A DNA stretch of 64,000 nt from Pseudogymnoascus destructans (Eukaryota; Ascomycota; Leotiomycetes; Thelebolales; Thelebolaceae): the NCBI RefSeq assembly GCF_001641265.1, contig NW_020167526.1:372001-436000 (forward strand). Direction: 5' to 3'. The stretch's first letter is position 1; each line of letters starts with the position of its first letter. The translations under genes were made by a program, and so were the position numbers. The notes below the pieces were generated by a model. It was not told where the DNA came from and did not search any database. It was given only the letters and a program-made list of their open reading frames with translations. This document shows positions 44,991 to 53,885 of the stretch, one piece after another.

Positions 44991-45299
44991 TTAATATGCT
45001 CTGTTTAAAAGTTAAGCTCCCTTATAGTTTAAGGAGACTTTAAAGTCTAATTGTTACTCTTAACTATAGGAAGAGTTAGAGTCCTTAAGTGTAGATTTAA
45101 TTGAGAAAGGACATTCTATAGCTTGTATAGAACTAAGCTTGTTGATTATTAGAAATCTTAAAATTAATAATCTTTCTCTTTAATTCCTTTTCTGAAAAAA
45201 TACTAGAATAGCTTCATTTTCTAGTATCTATAATAAATGTTCTTATAGAACTTTGTTGTGAAAGAGAAGCTTGACTAGAACCTATATTTAAGTTAGTTA
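44991..45299. other. AT-rich degenerate DNA, nothing identified
   Basis: About 310 bp of very AT-rich sequence between two pogo elements. It may be decayed transposase sequence of the minus-strand remnant but no motif can be read. Confidence 0.4.
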
Positions 45300-47128
45300 A
45301 TGTCCTCCACAAGCGAGCGTCGCATACAAGTGAGTGTCGCACGCGACGAACACAACGCGCTCCTTATGTGTACTGCAAGATGCCTCAACAAGTTGATATT
45401 CCATCAACTAATCTTGAAGGTAGAATATATATTGCTATCGAAGCTATTAGATTACGCCAATTTAATAGCATTAGGGCAGCTGCAAAGGCCTCAAATGTCT
45501 GTCCTAAGCTACTTGAGAGGCGCCTAAAGGGAATACGCCCACGACGCGACATTACACCAAAAACTCAAAAACTCACTTGCTTGGAAGAATCAGTTGTTAT
45601 TCAACATATCCTCGACCTAGATTCACGGGGGTTTTCGCCTAGGCTTCGTGCTGTTGAAGATATGGCCAATCAATTACTCGCATCTCGAGGTGTGGGCAAG
45701 GTTGGAGTTAATTGGGCTTCCAACTTTGTTAAACGCCATGTTGAGCTTAAAACAAAGTTTAATCGCAAATACGACTATAAGAGAGCTCTATGTGAAGATG
45801 CAGAGCTCATAAAAGCATGGTTTACACTTGTACAAAACACTACTGCAAAGTATGGAATTACCGATGCAGACATCTACAACTTTGATGAGACGGGTTTTCA
45901 AATGGGCATTATTACAACAGCAATGGTTGTTACAAACTCTGAACGGCAGAATCGACCTAAAGCAATTCAACCTGGAAACAGAGAGTGGGCAACAGTAATT
46001 CAAGGGATTAACGCGCAAGGATGGTCAATCCCACCATTCATTATTATGAGTGGGAAGAACCATCTCTCAACATGGTATGATGAAGATATACCACAAGATT
46101 GGATTCTCGCAGTAAGTGAGAATGGATGGACGACAAATGAACTTGGATTTCAATGGATCCAACATTTTCATAAGCATACAAAGCATCGTACAGTTGGTGC
46201 ACATCGCCTGTTAATTCTAGATGGCCATGAGAGTCACTATTCTCTACCGTTTGAGCAATACTGTAAGGAGAATGGTATAATATTGCTTTATATGCCTCCG
46301 CACTCATCTCATCTACTTCAACCGCTTGATGTTAGTTGCTTTGGACAGAAGGCATATGGACGGCAAGTTGAGAGCTTAATCCGCACTCATATAAACCATG
46401 TTACGAAAGTTGAGTTTCTTCCTGCCTTTAAGCAGGCTTTCACAGACGCAATCACAAAGCAGAACATCTGCAGTAGTTTTCGAGCTACAGGGCTAGTTCC
46501 ATTCTGTCCTGATGTTGTGTTGTCACAGCTTGACATTCAACTACGGCCTTTAACACCACCAACCTTTGAGGATGCTTCATGGGAACCTAAAACACCACAC
46601 AATCTAATAGAGCTAGCAAGTCAAACTACGCATCTTAAAGATTGCATTATATGCCATCAAAATAGCTCACCAACTCCTATTAACAATGCGCTAGACCAGT
46701 TGTTAAGAGGTGCTCAAACAATAGTGCATTCTGCTGTTCTAATGAAGGTGGAAGTTCAGGCCTTACAACAAGCAAATGAAGTTGCAAGTCAGCGCAAAAA
46801 GCGAAAAAAAAGCGTATACAACAAGGAGGGTGCCTTACAATTCAAGAAGGTCAGGATGTACTTGCTCACCTAGCTGTGGAAGAGCAGATATCTCAAGAAC
46901 TACGACAGGGTGGTGGGGTTGAAAGACAGCAACGACGTTGCAGAATGTGTGGTAAGACTGGGTATAATGCTCGCACATGTCAAAGGGATTAAGAAGATAC
47001 TATAGAATAGGTGTATAATTAATTTAATTGATTTTCTAGTCTATAGTTGTTGTTGTTAGAAATTTTGTTACGATCTGTCAATTGCGTGCGACACTCACTT
47101 GTATGCGACACTCGCTTGTGGAGGACGT
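45300..47128 (+). mobile_element. pogo/Fot-like transposon with TA target duplication
   Basis: 1,829 bp between terminal inverted repeats starting A(T/C)GTCCTCCACAAGCGAG, each carrying a second related motif (ACAAGTGAGTGTCGCACGC). Left and right termini differ at a few positions. TA flanks both sides (45298-45299 and 47129-47130). It lies against the LTR family 2 relic on its right. Confidence 0.85.
45380..46992 (+). pseudogene. pogo/Fot transposase, near-intact, frameshift in an A8 run
   Basis: Starts MPQQVDIPSTNLEGRIYIAI. The CENP-B-like DNA-binding region (VCPKLLERRLKGIRPRRDI) leads to VGVNWASNFVKRHVELKTKF and the catalytic domain with IYNFDETGF, LILDGHESHYS and LQPLDVSCFG (three Asp). 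The frame is open for about 498 codons to 46873. The end is out of frame only because of the A8 run at 46804-46811: a one-base shift there restores KRIQQGGCLTIQEGQDVLAH and a zinc knuckle to a stop at 46990-46992. In that knuckle the His is Tyr (CRMCGKTGYNARTC). This is the best-preserved transposase in the window. Confidence 0.85.
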
Positions 47129-47400
47129 TATTATTATATTAAAGGGATTTAATAAACTCACTTTATTCTAAACTTTGTTCTTGTTTCTTACTTACAGGAA
47201 TAGTAAGGGAGTCTACTATTCCAACTATTCCCTTTAGCACAACACCACTATATAAGTAGATATTATTCCCTTAGATAGGAGCTTTGTGCTCAACTTAATA
47301 TAGTATTCTTTACAATACTGTAATGTGTTACTTGGAAAGCCTTTGTGTTTAATCCCTTACCTCCTCTATTAAGTCAACCTTACACAAGGTACCAGCTTAC
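47129..47400 (+). mobile_element. LTR family 2, partial copy
   Basis: From about 47250 it matches the TATA-to-U5 part of family 2 (CCACTATATAAGTAGATA, CTTTGTGCTCAACTT, CTTGGAAAGCCTTTG) in plus orientation. The expected end AGTCAGCGTTACA is missing; the sequence diverges after CAACCTTACACAAG. Its upstream part is cut by the pogo element ending at 47128. It is probably the 5' LTR of the damaged gag relic that follows. Confidence 0.65.
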
Positions 47401-48130
47401 ACACAAAGGTCTCTAACTCCTCACCCTCAGTCTCCTAACAACCATTCCTAACAGATATGGATACATTTACTAAAGTATATGATATTCAGTCGACCCTATA
47501 TATAATACTAATATGGGCTTAGGTTGTTAGCTACTTTAAAGAAGCTATGGTTGATAATCTAAGTGGAATAATAGCTAATCTTCCTTACATTACTCGTACG
47601 TGCTTAGTCTAGACTACGCACTTGAACCCACAGTTGTTGTTAACATTTGGGTAGGCTAGAAGGAGCCACTAAGCAATAGCACTATAATGGAGAACCTATT
47701 AGAAACACTTGCATCGGACAGGATGGTTAGTTAAGACTTGACAGTTGTGGCTAGAAACGATACTAGATTGAATGTTAGAACGAAGTAGAAGGTAGCTACT
47801 AAACCTACCATTGAAGCCACATAGGCTCACCCCTTAGACAAGCTTAAGATTACATTCCCTAATACCTTTCATAGGGATCGTAAGAAGCTGAAGAGTTTCC
47901 TCATCTAGACAGAGCTATAGATGGTGTTTAACACCAAACAGTTTACCTAAGAAGTAGAACAAATCCTATAGGCTGTGGCCCTCTTACAAGGACCAGCTTT
48001 GGAATGGATCTCTAATTACTGTAAGGACACAGGGCACCCAGCTCACAGTAATAGCATATGAGAGTGCAAGTTGGAGGCTAAACGGATGCTATCCTATAGG
48101 TCTGCTACGAAGGATACAAAAAAGATGAAG
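47401..48130 (+). pseudogene. gypsy-type gag relic with RIP-type damage
   Basis: At 47846-48030 one plus-strand frame reads as a retrotransposon gag: ITFPNTFHRDRKKLKSFLI, then MVFNTKQFT, EVEQIL, AVALLQGPALEWISNYCKD. Four stops (three TAG and one TAA) lie between these blocks, each where Gln would fit, as expected from C-to-T change in CpA. The upstream 400 bp has the same AT-rich, TA-rich character with no readable frame. Function is lost. Confidence 0.75.
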
Positions 48131-48310
48131 GGGGAACACTGTGAGTCGATTCCCTCAAGTACCTGAAAACCATCCGACTCAGTTCTGACTCGGTTAGCCC
48201 ACACAAATGATCACACATGACCAGGGGGAACCCCGTGAGTCAATTCCCTCAAGTACTTGAAACCCATCCAACTCGGTTAGACCACCCAAATGATCACACA
48301 TGACCCCACA
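48131..48310. repeat. tandem repeat of about 94 bp, two copies
   Basis: Units at 48131-48224 and 48225-48310 start GGGGAAC(A/C)C(T/C)GTGAGTC and contain CCCTCAAGTAC and TGATCACACATGACC. The second is slightly shorter. A related 123 bp repeat lies at 48854-49100, and in both places the repeat follows the same gag-like segment ending AAAAAAGATGAAG. Confidence 0.75.
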
Positions 48311-48382
48311 GCTACTCAGAGTCTACTCCTTAGAATGAGAGACAAGAAGGCATCCTTACAATTACCTCACTAACTACATGAC

Positions 48383-50749
48383 CTATCGAACACCAGAAGA
48401 CATTTCCAAAGTTCTTTTAGCAAAGGGATCATGGTCGTAAGCATCTTTGAATGCTTTAAGAAATGTTGCTGAGGGTGTATGGTCTTTAAAGGTCTCTGAT
48501 TCCTGAGAAGAGGTAATGGGGGCAACTTGGTCTTGAGGGGATAAGTTTACCCCTAAGTCATCTGTAGTACTAGGGTTGCTTAAAGATGCTGCTATAAGCT
48601 TTGTGGAGTCTAGCAGAGTGTTACGGCTAAGTGCTAGTGCTATGGCTAGCGCTTATGGCTGGAACCTCACGTGATGGATAACATTGGATATCATGGATAT
48701 TATGTTATCCATGTTATCCACGGATATCCCTTTGGCATGACTGTAAGGACACAGGGCACCCAGCTCACAGTAATAGCATATGAGAGTGCGAGTCAGAGGC
48801 TAAATGGATGCTATCCTATAGGTCTACTACGAAGGATACAAAAAAGATGAAGAGAGGAACCCCCGTTGGGTCAATCTCCTTAAGTACCTGAAACGGGTCC
48901 GACTCGGCTAACCTGCCTTCACCCTCACCACGTGACCGTGACTTGTCCGACTCAGATACCTTCCGTCACTGAGGGAGAGGAACCCCCATTGGGTCAATCT
49001 CCTCAAGTACCCGAAATGGGTCCGACTTGGCTAACCTGCCTTTACTCTTATCATGTGACCGTAACCTGCCCGACTCAGATCCTTTCCGTCACTGAGGGAC
49101 AGGCATCCTTACAACGACGCCACTATATAAGTAGATAGTATTTCCTTAGATAGGAACTTCGTGCTCAACTCAATATAGTATTCTTTACAATACTGTAACG
49201 TGTTACTTGGAAAGCCTTTGTGTCTAATCCCCTGTCTCCTCTGTCAAGTCAACCTTACGCAAGAAACCTCTGTGTCTTCTATCGTTTAGAAGTCAGCGTT
49301 ACACAGAGCCTTTGTATTGCTAGTTTTAGCAGAATCTTGGTAGTCATGTCTTCTTGAGAGGAGATCTGCTCTTTGATTCTTAGCCCCTGAGACATGTTTT
49401 ATAACAAAGTCAAAACCTCCTAGTTGTTCAGACCACCTTGCTTGTCGTCTATTGAGCTGTTTAGTGGTTGTAAAGGTCAAGAGATTTGAATGGTCACTGT
49501 AAATAGTGATAGGATAGTTTGCCCCTTTAAGGTAGCATCTCCAATGCTTTAGAGAACATACTATGGCAAGCAGTTCCTTGTCTGTAATGAGACAGTTTTG
49601 TTCGGCTGCTGATAGCTTTCTTGAGTAAAATGCCACAGGCTGTAGGCCTTCTTGTTTGTCTTTTGGAGCTTGGTATAAGATTCCAGAAATGGCAAAATCT
49701 GAGGCATCTGTCTCAAGAGTGGCAGGTTTCAAGGGGTTAAAGTGTAGTAACATTTTCCCTTCTTTGAATTCTCCTTTAAGAGCATCGAAAGCATCTTGCT
49801 GTGTCTTATCCCAGTGATACAAAGTGTCCTTGTGAAGTAATTGAGTAAGGGGTAAAGCCAAGGATGTATATCTTGGTATAAACCTCCTGTAATAGTTGGC
49901 AAACCCAAGGAAAGACTGAACCTCTTTAATGCTGGAAGGAATAGGCCACGTTTGTACTGCTTTTGTCTTTTCAGGGTCCATCTGAATGCCTTCTGTTGAA
50001 ATTCTATGTCCTAAGAAATCAACTTGAGACATATGGAAAAGACATTTCTCAAGTTTGCAAAAGAGTTGTGCTTGAGATAGCTTCTCTAAGACTTGTCTAA
50101 CATGTAGAACATGCTCTTCAGTGTCTAAAGAGTATATAAGAATGTCATCTAAGTAGACAACAACAAAGATATCCAAGTAAGGTCTTAGAATATCATTCAT
50201 GAGAGCTTGGAAAGAAGCAGATGCATTGGAAAGCCCAAAAGGCATTACCTGGTATTCAAAATGACCATAGCGTGTTCTGAATACTGTCTTCCACTCATCA
50301 CCTTCCTTGATGCGTATCAGGTTATAAGCTCCCCTGAGATCTAACTTGGTAAAGATCCTTGCTGAAGAGAGCCTATCTATAAGCTCAGGGATAAGGGGTA
50401 AAGCATATCTGTTTTTAACAGTGACTGCATTAAGGCCCCTATAATCAACACAGAGATGCAAGGAACCATCTTTCTTCTTGACAAAGAGAATGGGAGCTCC
50501 TGCTGGTGAGGAAGAAGGTCTGATAAAGCCAGAACTAAGGTTCTCATCTAGGTATTCTCTGAGAGTTTTCAGCTCTAATTCAGATAGAGAGTAGATAGGG
50601 CCATAGGGAGGCATTGAGCTTTCTGCGAGTGGTATCTCATGGTCATAAGGCTGGTGCTTTGGCAGAATTGATGCCTTTGCCTTGTCAAAAAGGTGTTGGT
50701 AGTCTTGGTATGCCAAAGGCAAAATGACCTCCTGAGATGATTTCTCCAA
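48383..50749 (-). pseudogene. gypsy reverse transcriptase-RNase H, split by an LTR family 2 insertion
   Basis: From 50749 downwards the polyprotein shows the RT domain (FVKKKDGSLHLCVDYRGLNA, FTKLDLRGAYNLIRI, VMPFGLSNASASFQALMND, VVYLDDILIYS, VDFLGHRIS, FLGFANYYRRFI) and RNase H (LETDASDFAISGILYQ, KELLAIVCSLKHWR, IYSDHSNL, RADLLSRR). At 49304 it is interrupted by a 685 bp LTR unit flanked by CAGAG. Beyond it, from 48618, the same frame continues (LLDSTKLIAASLSNPSTTDD ... DAYDHDPFAKRTLEM) to a stop at 48383. That second part is the usual linker before integrase, but no integrase follows. RT motifs are intact, so damage is by insertion and truncation, not by point mutation. Confidence 0.85.
48619..49303 (+). 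mobile_element. LTR family 2 unit with CAGAG target duplication and captured internal sequence
   Basis: 685 bp from TGTTACGGCTAAG to AGTCAGCGTTACA, flanked by CAGAG at 48614-48618 and 49304-49308. It includes, besides LTR sequence (CTATATAAG at 49122), a 115 bp segment (48739-48854) nearly identical to the gag-like 48016-48130, and two 123 bp tandem repeats starting GAGGAACCCCC at 48854 and 48977. The solo LTR at 6368-6842 lacks both. The flanking gypsy coding frame is continuous across it once one target copy is removed. Confidence 0.82.
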
Positions 50750-50769
50750 ATCTGAAGTAGCTGCTATCT

Positions 50770-51246
50770 CTAGGAAGGTTGGAAAGGTTTAAACCATATC
50801 AGAGATGATATATCGTCCATATTTTGGTCAAAATCCTTGATCTGGGACAAGTTTGAGTCTTGGACCTGAATAGGGGTAACTGAGGCTTGAAGGGTTTTTT
50901 CAGTATTGAGCTCAGGATTTGAGCTAAACCCAAGCGATAAATGCTTCCAATTGATAGTTGGATCATGCCTTTGAAGCCATGGAAGACCTAGGATGACTGG
51001 GTACTTCATTGGTATAACATCTAAAGAGATGGTGTCTGAAAATGTTGATTTTCCTAGGGGAATCTTAAGTTTGAGTACTGGGGTGTTGCAGGTAATGGAA
51101 CCTGAACTGATAGGAGTTCCATCAATGACTCGGAGCAACTCTGGAGTGTGTTTGGGGACTGTAGGTAACTGGTGTGTCAAGATGAGGTCTTGAGATATAA
51201 AGTTGCCTGTTGCCCCTGAGTCTATCATAGCCCTTGTAGATAACAC
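50770..51246 (-). pseudogene. gypsy retropepsin-like aspartic protease
   Basis: Begins STRAMIDSGATGNFIS with the catalytic DSGA motif intact, followed by VILGLPWLQRHDPTINW, the second family landmark. It is the protease of the same minus-strand element as the RT at 48383-50749. The frame ends at 50770 with a stop, and the RT reads in a neighbouring frame, so either a frameshift occurred in the linker or translation normally shifts here. Upstream, an LTR family 3 insertion at 51291-51740 separates it from gag. Confidence 0.78.
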
Positions 51247-51290
51247 CTGTTGTTTGAAATGGAGTTGAATAGGGATTAACAGGTGTGTGA

Positions 51291-51740
51291 TGTTACGATG
51301 GTCATAGAGGTCATGATGCCAGTCCAGGAAAAGTAATCTAGATTGAATCTAAAGAGAGAAGAAGAAGAAGAAGGAAGGTGAGGCTATTCCTCATAACATA
51401 CAGTTGTCTGCTTAGCAGTTGTAACCTTGGTGGCTAAGGCTACACCCGTAATCCCCATAACAACCATAACAACCGTAACAACCGTAACAACCGTAACAAC
51501 CGTAACAACCGTAACAACCGTAACAACCGTAACAACCGTAACAACCGTAACAACCGTAACAACCGTAACAACCGTAACAACCGTAACAACCGTAACAACC
51601 GTAACAACAACCGTAACAACGTAACAACCGTAACAACCGTAACAACCGTAACAACCGTAACAACCGTAACAACCGTAACAACCGTAACAACCGTAACAAC
51701 CGTAACAAGCTGTGACAAGCTGTGAGCTGTAATCGTAACA
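51291..51740. mobile_element. LTR family 3, solo, with an expanded 9 bp minisatellite
   Basis: Starts TGTTACGATGGTC, ends GTAATCGTAACA and is flanked by TGTGA on both sides (51286-51290 and 51741-51745). It shares GATTGAATCTAAAGAGAG, a GAA run and GTGAGGCTATTCCTC with the inverted copy at 54302-54501, which is only 200 bp. The size difference is mostly the repeat array inside it. It lies between the gag and protease regions of the minus-strand gypsy element. Confidence 0.85.
51456..51708. repeat. 9 bp minisatellite (AACAACCGT)n, about 27 copies
   Basis: Nearly perfect tandem copies of AACAACCGT with one interruption near 51605-51620. Because the unit is a multiple of three and has no stop in most frames, long repetitive frames appear on both strands (Cys-Tyr-Gly, Val-Thr-Val and Leu-Leu-Arg runs). 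They are by-products, not proteins. The sister LTR at 54.3 kb has about one unit at the same place. Confidence 0.95.
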
Positions 51741-51745
51741 TGTGA

Positions 51746-52897
51746 GACTCTGAGAAAGCACCATCGACACATCTTTGTTGTCTAGGGGAGAAGTTGTAGT
51801 CTCAGTTGAAGTTGTGCCTGCTAGGGATTTTTCAAGTTTTTCAGGACTAGCAGCTGTGACTGTGTCTGAGGCTGCTATATGTTTTGAATCAGCATTCCCC
51901 CGTGCTGAATAGCACTCCTGAATTCTGTGCCCCCCTTTGCCAAAGTATAAACAAAGGTTGTTGTCCATTCTGTGTTTTCTTTCTTGAGGAGTAAGTTTAC
52001 CCCTTTTCAGTTTTTAAGGGCTTCTTGTAGGCTGAGGTGCTGGATTTGCTGTAGATCTCTTTATAGAGGCGTCTAAGTCCATAGGTTCAGGTGCTGAGTC
52101 CTTAGCAGTTGATGTAGAGGTGTAATTGTTGAAATTTCTTGTTGGATGCCAGTCTTGGTTCTTCTCCTTTCTTCTTTCAAAAAGCCTATCATCAAGTCTG
52201 ACAGCTTTCTCTATAAGCATTTGAAGTGTTGTAGGGCGTTCTTCTTTGCTGAGTTTATCCTTAATAGAGCTCTTGAAGCCTTGGTAGTAAGTGAAGACTA
52301 AGGCTTCTTCATTCCAAGTCAAGTGAGAAGTGATTCTCCTAAATTCTGTTGTATACTGAGCAGCAGAGGTCTTTTGACATATCTTCTGTAGCTCTCTTTC
52401 TGCTGTAGCAGTTTCGTTGATGTCTCCAAAGGTCCTGGTAAGTTCCTCTTGAAACTGGTCATAAGAGGTAATCAAAGGTGTAGTGATATTTTGGTTGTTG
52501 CCACTAAGTCTTCTAAGATATGGCTCAAAGAAGTTGAATGCAGATCCACGGAGGTAGCTGGCAGCGAAATAGATCTTATCAATGTCTGAGGTGAACTGAT
52601 GAGGTCTGAGGGTGAACTAGATGTCCAGTTGCATAAGAAATCCCTTCAACTTCCTCCTGTCTCCATGGTATAAATCTGGTGTTTGCACTTTAGGAAGTGC
52701 ACCTGGGGTACTCGAAATAGCCAGAGGAGCTGTGGGAAGCTCTGTATGATGTGCTGAGTTGAAGATTGTGTTGCTGAAGTGTTGGCTTGAAAGGTGTTTT
52801 CCAAATTCTCAAGTTTGTTTGCTATAGTTTGTATAAAGGCAAACAGTTGTTGCATCTGCTGTTCAGCAGTAGTTGTAGGAGCTTGGTCATCCTCCAT
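51746..52897 (-). pseudogene. gypsy gag, fragmented
   Basis: The N-terminal part reads MEDDQAPTTTAEQQMQQLFA with a coiled-coil (NKLENLENTFQANT) at 52897-52646. The main gag region continues in other frames: SYDQFQEELTRTFGDINETA, LQKICQKTSAAQYTTEFRRI and HLTWNEEALVFTYYQGFKSS (52475-52014). A CCHC knuckle region follows near 51960 (CLYFGKGGHRIQEC), where the second Cys is replaced by Phe. Frameshifts near 52640 and 52015 break the frame. The gag start is about 50 bp from the LTR at 52950, as expected for the 5' end of this minus-strand element. Confidence 0.78.
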
Positions 52898-52949
52898 TGT
52901 AGTATCGAAGTGTTGCTATAGAAATAGTTGAAGCTTGAAGCAGACAAGG

Positions 52950-53885
52950 TGTAATGGTGGGTGCACCAGATGTGAGAATCTAGCCACCCAGGGGAAGGGA
53001 TGATTTTACTAAGACAACACACTGTCTTAGGAAACAGAGCCAAAGGGTTGTAGCTTAGACTATTCCACAATGCAGCAACCAGGTGTATGATGTAGTGAAG
53101 TAGTTCAGACAAGTTGTAACAAATGTTGAGTCTGAGAACTCAGGGGTAAGTCAGAGGTTAGCACCTCACTGACTTTTCAGAAACAAAGAATAACAAGATC
53201 AATGCTTGGAAGCTTGGAAAAGACATAGAAGTATGTGCTAGTCAATTTTCTGTATTGTCTGCTTGCCCTTTCTTAAGGAAAGGGCAATCCTATTTATGCT
53301 AAAGGAGTGTAGTTCTCTCATTTTCCAAGACTTTCCATGACTAACCAGGGTTGGTAACTGTATTAGAAATCAAGTGCAACCCACAACTAGCTTGCTAATC
53401 ATGTAGTGAATGTAAGAAAACCCCACAGAACCATCTCTTGTGTTTCTAGCCTATAGGAAGTGAAAGGAGGTCCAAGGTCATAGTACCCCTATAGACAAAT
53501 TATGTCATAACTTAACCAATCTTGTGGGTACTAAGGAGCGATGACGTGTAATGAATCATAGAGGGTTGTAGAAGCTTTTAGATCTATCGTTCATGTTCCT
53601 AGGCCTCTAGTTGGTAGAGATATGCCATGTGGTAGTATTGGCCCACCCCCTTAAGGAGGAGATTTTCTTAATAACTTGTTCAATGAGTGTCCAAATGATA
53701 TGCTGTGATGTATGTAGCATAAACAGATGTAGTAGAAGAGTTTGCAGCAATCGTTGAGTAGTATTGCTCTTGTTGTTGGTGTGATAAGCCAAGATATGTA
53801 TGGTGACTTGTAGGTTTGAGGAGGAGGTTCTAAGTTTGCTCTTGAGTTTGATAGCAAACTGAGTGCAATGAATGTCAGTATAACA
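52950..53885 (-). mobile_element. LTR family 1, complete 936 bp copy
   Basis: On the plus strand it runs from TGTAATGGTGGGTGCACC to CAGTATAACA. On the minus strand it therefore starts TGTTATACTGACATT and ends CACCATTACA, with perfect TG...CA ends. On its minus-strand upstream side lies a purine tract (AAGAGGGGGATCA, 53886-53898) and an integrase gene, the usual context of a 3' LTR. On its downstream side lies gag, the usual context of a 5' LTR. One LTR thus serves both neighbours. Confidence 0.85.

Noticed and set aside
50749..50770. Programmed frameshift between protease and RT
   Set aside because: Two stops lie in the linker and several other lesions affect the element, so a simple mutation is at least as likely. 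A slippery site could not be identified.
51384..51968. Cys-Tyr-Gly repeat 'protein' and its Val-Thr and Leu-Arg counterparts
   Set aside because: They are translations of the 9 bp minisatellite inside a solo LTR. The frames are open only because the unit is a multiple of three without stops.
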